From Arthrobotrys musiformis (lineage: Eukaryota; Ascomycota; Orbiliomycetes; Orbiliales; Orbiliaceae): a stretch of 64,000 bases of DNA. Made by a program: the position numbers and the translations under genes. Positions within the stretch are counted from its first letter, which is position 1. Every line of letters begins with the position of its first letter. The stretch covers positions 4,650,001-4,714,000 of the forward strand of contig JAVHJL010000001.1 in NCBI GenBank assembly GCA_036971715.1, read 5' to 3'. Below are positions 22,227 through 32,900 of this stretch, one piece after another. Below the pieces are notes generated by a model. That model did no database searches and had not been told where the DNA came from. It was given only the letters and a program-made list of their open reading frames with translations.

Positions 22227-23710
22227 TTTGGGTTTGTTGATCGATGAGCAGTGGTGAAGAGTTAGAATGTGCTTTTTTTTATCTAGAAGGGGGGTGTAGA
22301 TATCTACGGATCGCTTTGATATGTAGGATTTTGTCAGGGATCTAATTTATGATCATGCACAAGGTAGATATACTCGAATCATAGTTATATACTCCATAGC
22401 CTAGACACAACCTCCAGCGACACGAACAGCAGTACGTGAAACATATATATTCAACATGACCGCTCCGCATCATTATCTTCATGCTTTTACGACTATATTA
22501 TCCGCACACCGGCAAGCTTGAGGGCGCCCTTACTACTTATTAGTATCTCGATCTCAACAATACATTTCTTTTCGCTTCTACTCTTTCGATTCGCCATACA
22601 ATTTAGAATAGCTTAATATAATAGGGATGATACAATATAACATGCGTTGAGGTGTAAAATACCACAGACGTCCGAGCTGTGAATAGAACGGAAGTTCGGC
22701 ATATGCCGGAATGCAGGGAGAAAACGGTTCCACGTTCCGCGTGTGACGCCGGAGATATTGCTCGAAAGTGGTCAATGGTATTCCCTTTTTTCTCCTATTT
22801 ATTCACATATGTGGTTTTGTTTTGGCAATTGTATCCAGGACTGCTGGAGGGTTGTGTATTGTGCAAGGGATATCTGTTACAGCACCTTCACCATGAGGTC
22901 GGAGTATCGTATCTACTCAAGCAGACGTTGTGGGGGCTAGGAGTTGTGCTAGGAGTACTGGGAGTTATCGCCTTGTCGGATCTCGCGAGGGGGCTAATAT
23001 TAATTATATATTAATAGCGGATTATAATATTACTCCCTAAGCCTGCGCCTGCATGCAGCCTGCAGCTAGTTTGCCGGGTGCCGTGTGCACCACAGACTAC
23101 GATGCTACTAAAAATTATTGACGGCTGATATTAGATATTATATTAGACAATGACTTCATAGGCTTAATTTCAATTGCAACTCGTGCCCATTATAAATAAT
23201 TTTTAAGTTTGATGCCGACCTTGCCGGTTGTTAGTTTTTTTTGGGCTAGTTTGGTGTCTTGGTGGTTTCAGAGTGGACTTGGAAGACATTCGCGTTAATT
23301 CTGTGCGATGGTAGCTGTCTGAAACTCTGCTGGTGGATATCTGGTCGGACCCACAGTAATGTTCGACAGTTCGAACTGGGACGGGCATTACGTAGCACCA
23401 AGAGCTAGCGCAGATTTAGAATATTTACACCTTGCATTGACCCCTGGGACATTTATGTATTTATGTATTTTATTCCCCCTCGTTGTCAACACATGTTGAG
23501 GCAGATTGGTCTCGTTCCCAGACGTCACACAGGGGGCCTTTGTTTGGAGGCAGATTAACTTTCGATTGAGGTGATCGATACCTCACGACTTCAGATATAT
23601 ACTAGCGATATCATCACCACCGCCGACTCTTTGGCCTCAATTGGTCGGCGTGACTTAATAATGCCGCCGCAGCTTGGGTGAGTGTCCTCTTATTTATTAT
23701 ATAATAACTA
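22227..23710. other. Intergenic; one doubtful minus-strand frame
   Basis: A minus-strand frame at 22578-22775 includes FEQYLRRHTRNVEPFSPCIP and looks protein-like, but it has no ATG and no clear splice sites. It may be a fragment. A copy of the dispersed GTCTCGTTCCCAG motif lies at 23509-23529. The segment next to 23711 is the promoter of the glycosyltransferase gene. Confidence 0.3.
23509..23529 (-). repeat. Dispersed GGGAACGAGAC motif copy
   Basis: Plus strand reads gtctcgttcccagacgtcac. Reverse complement gtgacgtctgggaacgagac is the same as the copy at 60951. Confidence 0.55.
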
Positions 23711-25637
23711 ATGAAAAGCCACGAGCTGATCGAGAGAATATTATATAAAAGCCGCCTGGGCATCCTGGCCACCGTCCTCGCCTTCCTCTGCTTCACCGCC
23801 TGGCGTTTCTCCCATAACAATTCCGTCGACTCTGCTATAGGTACTATAATAGCCTCGATTACAATCCAAATTGGAATTAAATGCTTATAATAATATTGAA
23901 GCCCCTGTCCCGGTCCCTCCGCTCCATGACTCCAGCCACAAACATGACCACAACGCCGATGCACCCGTTCCATCTCCCCCAACCCCCCAGGGAGCCGACA
24001 CCGACACCGACAACCTAGATGTCGACGATCTAGCTTCCGACCTTGCAATTGGAGATGGGAGGAAAGCAGAAGTCAACAGGAATGACAACAGGATCATCAT
24101 AACCCTCACCGTCAAGGAGGTGGAAACCACAACTCTCCTCCAGACCGTGACGGTTACACAAACCCCCTCTTCTTCCCCTTCTTCGCCGGAGGATGGCTAC
24201 GATGCAGCCAAAGAGGAACTGAAGACTGTGGAAAATATCAATCGTCCGTTCGAACGGTATGCCGGGCTCGTGGAGGATTACACCCAGAGTTTGACGGCAG
24301 ATGATCAGAAGATATTGGGAGAGATGGAGTCCAGGAGTTCCAGGCAGGATCGGTTGATGAGGATGTACGACCTCGATGGAGCGGAGGATTGGATGGGGTT
24401 TATCAAGGACCATGATGATGCTGTAACCCCCCTCTCTTCCCTCAGACATAAAGTAGGAATTCGGATGACTGACCGATAGGAAGGCCATGCCGCCATTCAC
24501 CAAATTCGCCCAAGAGTACATCTACAAATGGCAAAATCCCGACCCTTCCACCTGCAAAGACAAGCAATTCCTCGTCCTCCACCACAACTGGGACGGAAAC
24601 GGTCTGGGCACCGTAGTCCACGGCACAGGCTGGGTCCTCGGCCTCGCCATCCGCCTAAACCGCATCCTGATCTACGACGATAAAGCACCCCCCGGAAAAA
24701 ACTTCCTCGAGGAAAACTGTCAAAAAAAGGGTATCCGCTCCCTCGACTGCATCTTCGAACCCTTCAGCAGCTGCTCCTCCTCCCGCGATCTGACGGATTC
24801 GAACCACATCAACCTGAAAAGCTACTGGAAAATCCCAGAAGCAATAAACATCTCCACCTCCGCCGTTCCACCCTTATTCGGTCAAATGCTCAAAAACGAC
24901 TTCCCGGAAATGCACTACGATGCTATAAAATACTGGTGGCGCACTCAAGCGACTGCATATATGATGCGAATGAACGGCCCCGCTTTAAAGCGTCTGAAAG
25001 CCCTCCGCACGGACCAAACCCAAAACACCGCCGTTACACACTCCACTAATGGTGAATTAACTACCACGACCGTACCATTCCCACTCCCGGATGGCAGTTT
25101 CAGCATGCACGTCCGACACGGGGATAAAGGCGTAGAAATGGAACTAATCCCCTTCAAAAAATACGTCGAAAGAGCAGAGGAGTACGCAGCCATGAACATG
25201 ATCATGTCTCGCAAAACGTGTTTCATAAGCACCGAGGACGAAGGGGTGTTGGAGGATGCGAAACGGATCGGGAATGCGTGGATCAGTGTTAATACCACCA
25301 GTAATGAGAATTGGACGTGGGTTTGGAGTAATATTCCGAGGTTTAATGGTGGGCCCGTGGAGCAGTTGGCGCGGTTTGGGAATCGGACGGATATGACGAT
25401 AAGTATGGCCTTTTATCCTCCCTTTATTACGAAGTTGGGTGTGGGGTTAATGGTTATGCAGAGTGGATGTCGCAGCTGTTCTTCGCGATCGAGGCGTCGC
25501 ATATTCTCGGCACGAGGGGGAGCGGGTGGAACAGGATGATCGATGAGTTGAGGTGCATATGGGTGGATTGTAGGACGCCGTATATGGAGGTCGGGCCGTT
25601 TGAGGACTGGGTATTCATCCATTCTTTTGGTTCGTGA
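23711..25637 (+). CDS. Type II membrane glycosyltransferase, alpha-1,6-fucosyltransferase-like
   Basis: Four exons, 23711-23840, 23902-24422, 24484-25402 and 25462-25637, join in frame to 581 residues. The introns are 59-61 nt, with a usual GT donor at each. The protein starts with a short cytosolic tail and a signal anchor (LGILATVLAFLCFTAWRF, about residues 16-33). A disordered Pro/Asp-rich stem of about 100 residues follows. The catalytic region has LVLHHNWDGNGLGTVVHGTG, then SFSMHVRHGDKGVEMELIPF. The latter matches the H-x-R-x-x-D-K nucleotide-sugar motif of FUT8-type (GT23) and related GT65/GT68 enzymes. The final exon (LFFAIEASHILGTRGSGWNR) also matches the FUT8-like pattern of a loop reading SDD or similar near the C-terminus. 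Donor and acceptor sugars are not provable from sequence. Golgi location is inferred from topology. Confidence 0.78.
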
Positions 25638-26146
25638 TAGTGCGAGGCTAATGGTGATATAGGTCCACTATAACTTTTGATAATTTACTGCTTGGGTTAT
25701 ATATATATTGCCTTTTTTTCATGGGTTGGTATGGCGGGGTGCATTGGGACCGTGTCTAGACTAATTGGGACATACTATCGACGAGGTCGACTTGCGGCGT
25801 TTCCTTGGGCTTTTTTCTTATATATACTTTTTCGGAAGCATGCTCGGTTCATTTCGGGGGTTCTTCGTCTTTTTCTTCTCGAGAAGTCTTAGGGATAATT
25901 TCTATTGTATAATATTACTTCTCTTTATTTTAACGAAAAAAAGTACCAGTCTGGTTTGTTGCCACCGCTCTATACTCTGCGCCGGGAATGTATGTATCGC
26001 AGGGTTTTCAAAAAAGTGAAAAAATGAAACGTCCATAGCCGATGAATAAAACGCCAGGATGCTCCCGGACCCGGAATAAAAACCAAAAGAAAAACACCGA
26101 AATTAGCGGTATATGTATGCTGTAACCCTCCTTTCTGATGTATCTA
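25638..26146. other. Convergent 3' intergenic region
   Basis: Between the convergent ends of the glycosyltransferase and methyltransferase genes. T-rich, with no coding frame that I can support. Confidence 0.4.
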
Positions 26147-27049
26147 TTACTCCTCCTGCTCACCCCCAGCCTTTTTAGCGGTCGGAACGGGTACCGGCCG
26201 CAGCGCATACATCCTAACCGGGAACAAATGCAACTTCTCCGGAAACCCCCTCTGCAATTCACTCTTCACCACCACCAACCCGGCCTCTCCGAAGATCCGT
26301 CTGAAATTCTCATCTGTGCGGGTAACGCTGCTGTCCTCCGTGTCGAACACATCTTCAAAGTTGTTGGAGTTGTTCTCTTTGACGAAGATTATTCCTCCGG
26401 GTGTTAGTGCGCTTTTGCAGCGGGTGAGGTAGGCGGTTAGGTCTTCGTCCGTGAGGTGGTTTAGACACCATTGACTACCCTTCATTAGCCCATTTTCTCT
26501 CTATATGAAATAAGAAGCGGGTGGGGGACGAACTGCCAAATACACCAATACCTCCCTTCCTCCGGTTCCCACTTCTCAAGTCCGACGTTATACACATCTC
26601 CAATCTTCCCCACGCCGGTAGGCAAATCCTGCGAAGCCAGCAGTTCGTCCGTGAATTTCGATACGGGTTCGACGATATCCACCACATCCATATGTTTCAA
26701 CAATAACCCCTTCGTAATCCTCCCAATCCTACGACCCCCATCAGCACCACTTCTTCAAGATTGTAGAAGGAATCAAGAGGGGGGAACATACTCACCCAGC
26801 CCCACAATCCACCCCCCTTCTAACTCCATCCTCGGGGACCCCCATGGAGGGCTTCAGCTTCGCGAGAAAGTTTGAGGAAGTTTGAAGGTCCACGCGTGAG
26901 ACTTGTGGATACCCGCCCAGCATGCCGGAGACGGTGGAGGGGATGGACGTCCAGTATGCGATTTGTGCTGCATAGTCGGGTGTATTTGAACTACTGCTGC
27001 TCGACTCCTCGAGGTTGGAGAGCGGGGGGAGGGGGTTGTAGGATGTCAT
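26147..27049 (-). CDS. TAE1: Alpha-N-terminal protein methyltransferase (Tae1/NTMT1 family)
   Basis: S-adenosylmethionine-dependent enzyme that methylates the N-terminal alpha-amine of ribosomal and other proteins beginning (Met)-X-Pro-Lys. Three exons, 27049-26796, 26728-26534 and 26474-26147, join in frame to 258 residues. The joins are confirmed by family blocks: VDCGAG+IGRITKGLLL across intron 1 (the SAM-binding motif I) and YWCIW+HQWCLNHLTDEDL across intron 2, whose branch point is gctaatg. Substrate-pocket blocks are present: MLGGYPQVSRVDLQTSSNFL near the N-terminus, VVDIVEPVSKFTDELL, and VKENNSNNFEDVFDTEDSSV. The length is slightly above the usual 220-240 because of a Ser-rich N-terminus and a charged C-terminal tail. 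An upstream in-frame start at 27172 is possible, but the ATG at 27049 fits the family better. Confidence 0.93.
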
Positions 27050-27374
27050 TTTTCGATGAGGGGTGATGGGTGGATTGGAACGTGGGGCCACGAGGATTGG
27101 CGGGTTGGTTGGTGGGGCTGTTTCGGTGGGTTGGGTTTTTCTTTGGGTTTTGGTGTCGCGAGGATGCGACAACGCGCCTGATTTGGAAATGCAACGGGGT
27201 GGTCTTGGCGAAGTGTTTGGGTGTTGACTCTTCGGGCAGTTCTGGTAAACGAGGCGATGCCAACATAGCTATATAGCTTGGTAAATTTAATCGTGGTGGT
27301 TTATATAAATTTATATGCATTGATCTCGCCCTGATGATCGTGGTCTATAAATATTGTTGTTGTTATTATTATAA

Positions 27375-27840
27375 AAGGGAATTACTAGGGGGACCCCCCA
27401 AATTTACTCCGGGGACCCCTAACACTTGATGTTTTATTAGCTTTCTCAATCAATACGACATCAATCTCCGTAATTCTGAAAAAGAGAAGATTTAGAGAAT
27501 CATATCTTTCGAATGAAATTGAAATCGAAAGAATCTATAATATATTCGATTCGCTATGCAGATTTTCGTTTTCAAAAATTTTATATATAGAATTTGAAGT
27601 GAATCTCATTTCGAACGACGATGACGACATTATAATATCTTGTTCAAAAGTCAATAAAAAATTATAAAAAAATTATATTTGGAATTGTTTAAATTCTCTG
27701 ACTCTAATTATCATTTTTTCAGATTTTTTCGAAATAATATTAAAAAGATAACTATAAAACACTATATTAAAAGAGGGGTTCTCGGAGTAAGTGTTGGGAG
27801 TCCCCCGAGCAAAATAGGGGGTCCCCCTAGTAATTCCCTT
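27375..27840. mobile_element. MITE-like element, 466 bp, with terminal inverted repeats
   Basis: The left end (27375 onward) reads aagggaattactagggggac, and the right end is its reverse complement (gtccccctagtaattccctt, ending at 27840). The inverted repeat extends about 52 bases with mismatches, through a second G/C-rich block and the word caacactt/aacactt. The interior is very AT-rich, with no coding capacity. Both ends are flanked by ATAA (27371-27374 and 27841-27844), a possible target-site duplication. Size, lack of genes and long TIRs fit a non-autonomous DNA transposon. Confidence 0.7.
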
Positions 27841-27898
27841 ATAAAATATTATATAATGTACACATATAAAATATTCCAACTGCTGTTGACCTAAACAG

Positions 27899-28808
27899 AG
27901 GTACTACAGTCTCAAACGAAGTCAATTTCAAAATCACGGAAGCACAATTGTACAACATTCATACGAATCAGGCTTCAACAAACGTCGACGCGATACCCTG
28001 GTACTTATCCCCGGAGAGCCATTCCAAGATGCGGACGTATTCAAGGCCTGGTACGAAAGGTTCTTTGCTTCATGTACAGCAAAGGCCTCTTTGATCCTTA
28101 AGCACTTTCCTCGCTCGTAAGTCACATCGAAGATTACCCATATTCAGCCCCTCCGAGCCGTCACCGACTAAAAGCCACGGTCTATGGTAGATAAGCTTCC
28201 TAATGATCCCATGGATTGGTTGTATCTCGAACAAAACCCTCGGGGGAAATCGCAGGTCTTTTTTCTTTTACCGTGCCGAAATCATCGAAGCTACTGTAAG
28301 TTCATTGATTCCAGTATATACCTATCTATTCGATAATACCACATACAATCAAAATATACTGTCTAACAGAAAGCTTGTTCACCGTGTAGTTACCTGGGAT
28401 AGCTCCAATTTCATGAATCACTGTCGACGCTCAAAGAGCAAACAGCACCCGATTCATCGCATGCTGTTTGGCTCGGGGGCTTTGTAGGCCGTTTTACTGT
28501 CATTCTGCGGTTGAGCAAGTGGCCCACGATTTTATTTATCATCTTGATTGCGGGTATTCAAGCCGCAATAACCTCTCAACAATTGGGTGTTCAATATTAC
28601 ATTGCTGGAGATAATACGGGTCTCATCAGAGGCAGTCGGGACTGGTGTCGTCGCCGCTTCTTTTTTTGGGATCGTGTATAATACTACCGTTGGATGTGTA
28701 CTTCTGTCTGTTCGGATTTTTGATGGGATTTCACTTTTAAATAGAGACTATAATTTTAACCATGTGTTTCGAAATCGCATTAAGGATCCCCGTAAGGTAA
28801 GTCGATAA
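27899..28808 (+). pseudogene. Decayed multi-exon gene of unknown family
   Basis: An exon-like frame begins after an acceptor (ctaaacag, to 27898). It includes GFNKRRRDTLVLIPGEPFQD and VFKAWYERFFASCTAKASLI, ending at a GTAAGT donor at 28117. A second block contains KLPNDPMDWLYLEQNPRGKS. A third, beyond an acceptor near 28400, contains HESLSTLKEQTAPDSSHAVW and the hydrophobic LSKWPTILFIILIAGIQAAI. An overlapping frame encodes VGTGVVAASFFGIVYNTTVG and ends at a GTAAGT donor at 28797. The frames cannot be joined without stops. No first exon is visible, because the MITE lies immediately upstream. I read this as a truncated or degenerate gene, perhaps of a membrane protein. I do not recognise the family. 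Confidence 0.4.
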
Positions 28809-29959
28809 ACGCTCTGACCTGTATTCGAGGTTAGCTTTCATAGTATACTAGTACGATAAAGTTCCTGCACTACCCGTTCGGCGATATATGTTTTATGTGG
28901 TTAGTACCCTCGTAAGAGATTCCTAGCTGTCATAATGCTTACTCTTGAGTACCAAACGACATGTGCAACTGCAGCACAAGATCTGAGGACTGGGCCTTAA
29001 ATAAGCTTATATATACACATATATACACCATTGCGCTATCTGTGGCCGGGTGTGTTGAAGCTTGTGGGATTCGAATGTGGTTTTGGGCAATTATGGTCGA
29101 TGTCATATTTCTAACCTTGGAGAATAGTTTAAGGCCATTTTATCCACTAAAATCTAGCATGCTGAATGCTGTATTGGTAGACTAGTGCTTTAATCGTTTA
29201 ATTGGTTAGGGCTTCGTATACGCCAAAGTTTGTTTTTTTGCAAATCCTGTGTTTGTTTGCTACCACTTTGATGGTATCGACAATTTTCGTCAGCCTCGTG
29301 GATATGGTTTCGTCACGACACCGTATATAACTTTTATTTCTGGTAGTGGGCGATGTAAATATATATATTTTGAAACTGGGAGCAATATTACTTTGTTCTG
29401 AGCGTGTGCGTGCCAATATTTGGATTTCTTGTTGTTTTATGGTGCATATTTCTGAGTACGACTCTATCCAGTCTCGGCACTAGACAGACTCTATCAAATT
29501 ACTCAGAGCAAGACCTTGACCCCGACGTCGGTGGCCCAAACCACTGCGGGGTAATTCACCTCCACGCTCGATCCGATCTCGGCTAATATTCCCGGCCTGG
29601 GCATGAAATGGCAACTGGACTACTCTGAGGCTGGGAACGAGACCAGCTGCAACGCCCAATAAGAGTTCTCGCATTTTCGACAAGTGGACAAAAACGAAGT
29701 TTTAGGCGTGCGGGGAACATTGATACTTGAGTCTATTTAGTGTTCGACTAACAAAACCCTGGCATCTCTTTTTCCATGGTCTACATACTACTTTCCGCCC
29801 TATACTTAATTAATCTCAGAACCCAAACCTCATATATATTAGTTCAGATTTTCTTTTTCAGTTAATTTCAATCGTCTAAAACGCATTCCTCAGAAAAGCG
29901 GCCGACAGCCGGTCTGTTTCGCTTGGGATATAACCTCGTATCGGCTATAAATACTCAAC
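28809..29959. other. Intergenic upstream of the NLR gene
   Basis: AT-rich, with no supported gene. A copy of the dispersed GAGGCTGGGAACGAGACCAG motif is at 29627-29646. The last 200 bases would be the promoter of the NLR gene. Confidence 0.35.
29627..29646 (+). repeat. Dispersed GGGAACGAGAC motif copy
   Basis: gaggctgggaacgagaccag. Same core as the copy inside the NLR gene. Confidence 0.6.
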
Positions 29960-32900
29960 ATGTCTGGTATCGGCGAGGCAAGTCTCATCCTTGGGCTTAT
30001 ATCCTCGATCATCACGGTTATCGATGCTACTAAACGAGTATACGATGCGGTCGAGGATGAAGCGGGTCTCCCTAAGAACTTCAAAAAGTCAGCCGCAAAA
30101 CTCCCTCTCATAGTGAAACTTTTGGAGGATGCAGAAAAGTTCGTTGGCAACACGCCGGACGATAGTTTGAAAACTGCCTTTACACCAACATTGGAGAGTT
30201 GCAAACGTCAGGCCGCAAGTCTGCAAAAGTTGTTCGAGAAGGTCATGCCGGAAGAGGGCGGCTCTAGGTTGGATAGATATTTGAAAGCTGCTCGCACTAT
30301 TGGTAAAGGAGGGCGGGTAGAGAGTCTAACCATGGATATTCTCAAAGACCTCCAACTGCTGGCTACCCGATTTCCGGATTTTACAAATACTCGAGGACAA
30401 GGACAGTTGAAGGAAGCTATTGAAGAAATAGCAAAGATGGAGCCTTCCCTTCCTGATGGCTTTGAAAATGCGGTTTCATATACACACTATGGCAGCGGAG
30501 CTCAGAATGTCAATACTGGCACGGGAGTTCAGAATAACAATAATAGCACCGGTAACATGAACACGGGGTCAGGGATGCAATACATCGGGACTAATCACAT
30601 CGGTACGCCATCTAAATGTTGATGAAATGGTCAAATCTGTATTTAATTGTTGGGCAAGCATAGTCAATCACCATTATTCTAAAAAGGGGTTCAACCGCGA
30701 GGATATCGATAGATGTTGGCGCCTCTATTTGCGATGCCCTGATACACTACTCGTGAAGAATCGGCTGAGGGGTAAAGACACATTACTCCCTGAACCAATC
30801 GAGTGGATTGTCCAAAGCTCGCAGTATATTTCTTGGAGAGATGGGAGTAAAGCCGGACTGCTCTGGGTGAGGGGAGGAGCCGGGAAAGGCAAGACAATGA
30901 TATCCATTAGGCTTGCCGAGGTGCTTGCACTTTCAACTACGACAGTGACATACTTTTCTGCCAAAATGCTGATTATCAGCTTAACAACATCGAAGGTGTT
31001 ATTAAAGGCCTAATTCTACGACTAGTAGACCAGCACGTCTACCTCAAAGAGAATTTGCGAAAAAGATGGGATATGGAAAACGAACGTTTCTACGATACCC
31101 TCAGCACTTGGCGGCAACTTTGGGACGTCTTTTTGGAGATTTTGGAAAGATGCGAGAGCCAGAGAGTTTATATAATAATCGATGCTCTCGATGAGTGCCA
31201 AGATGGCGAAATCGAAGATCTCCTGATCTCGCTTATTCGAACGGGGCTCTCTAATCCGAAAATTAAGTGGTTTCTAACAAGCCGACCTTTGTCCGCTGAA
31301 AGACTGCTAGAACCTGGGCCTGATCAATCGCTACTGAGTCTAGACTCAAGCCTCGACAGCGTTTCTAGGGCCGTCAAGGCATATATTACTTCCAAAACGA
31401 AGGAGCTTGATCGGCGTCATAGTTATGGAGAAACTTTACGACTGGCCCTGGAGGCGCAACTTATCGCTGGAGCTGAGGATACGTACCTGTGGGTAAACCT
31501 AGTCTGCAAGAGACTCGAGACCGTACCGAAAGACGAAACACTCTCAACGATTCAAGAATTTCCAGCCGGCCTAGACAAATTCTACGAGCGAATACTAAGT
31601 CAACTCACGAATGGCGATCCAAACGTGGCGAGAGACTGTGTCAAAATCCTTCGAGTAGTTATGCTGGCCTACCGACCTCTAAAGGTGGCGGAGATTGAAA
31701 GCGTCGCTCGCGTGGCGAATCCCCACGAACTAGTTGATCGATGCGCTTCGCTTCTTAAGGTACAAGGGGGGACTATCGAATTCGTTCATAAGTCAGCGCA
31801 GGACTATGTATCTAAGGCCGAACAACTTGGATCGGGATCCTACGATGGTCATTCACATGGCGAAATCGCCCTCAATTGCCTCTCCTGGTTAACTGAGAAA
31901 CTCAAACCCAATCTTGCGGATTTGCCGCAGCCTAGTTTTACCTGGACCACCCTGGGTGAGGCTGGGAACGAGACCAATTTTACCTCAAATCCTAGAAGAG
32001 TGAAAGCAGACACAGTAGCATTTGGTTTACGAGATAAAGTGAAAGAAAACCTACTAGTCACCAGCTTGAATTACGCTGCTAGCTTCTGGGCGAAACGTCT
32101 CGAAGCCGCGCAGCTGACCACAGAAATAGAAAATTCTCTCACTGAACACGGGCTGCTTGACACATTTCTCAAAACAAAGTTCTTAGAATGGCTAGAATGC
32201 CTTAGTCTATTGAATGAACTATCCCATGCGACTGATGCATTGAATAGTCTATCGAAATCCAAAATTGTAAGTCACCCTGCAGGAATTTTTCTTTTACAGT
32301 GACCTTTGTTGACTCATGCCTGCATAGCTCGAGAATAACCGCGCCAACCCATTACCTCTACGGGATGCAGTACGTTTTTTATCGCGACACTATCAGACAA
32401 TAGCAGCTCGACCATTACAAGCGTACGTTTCGGCGATAGCTTTCAGCCCTCAGCACAGTTCAATTAGGAGATATAATTCCGAGAAACTTCCTAAATGGCT
32501 TAAAGAGCTGTCTCAAATGGAAAAAACATGGCCACCATTGATCCATACACTCGACAACAAAGCTCCTGTTTCCGACGTCGCATTCTCGCCTAATGGGGAA
32601 AAAATGGCATCTGTATCTACATCTTTCTGGGACAGGATGATTAAAGTATGGGACCCTGCAACCGGAGCTTTGCTGAAAGTACTTTTAACGGATCAATGCA
32701 TTCTCAGCCGCGTTGCAATTTCGCGGGATGGAAAGGATATTGCGGCGGCTTCTAGTGAGATGGTCATAATTTGGGACGCTGAAACCGGTAATATTAAACA
32801 CGAATTTACGGTTCCTCGAAGCAGAGCCCATGCTTTGGCATTCTTGTCTGATGGGAGCCAGCTTGTTTCGGCATCGTGGCGTTATGATGGGTTTATCACA

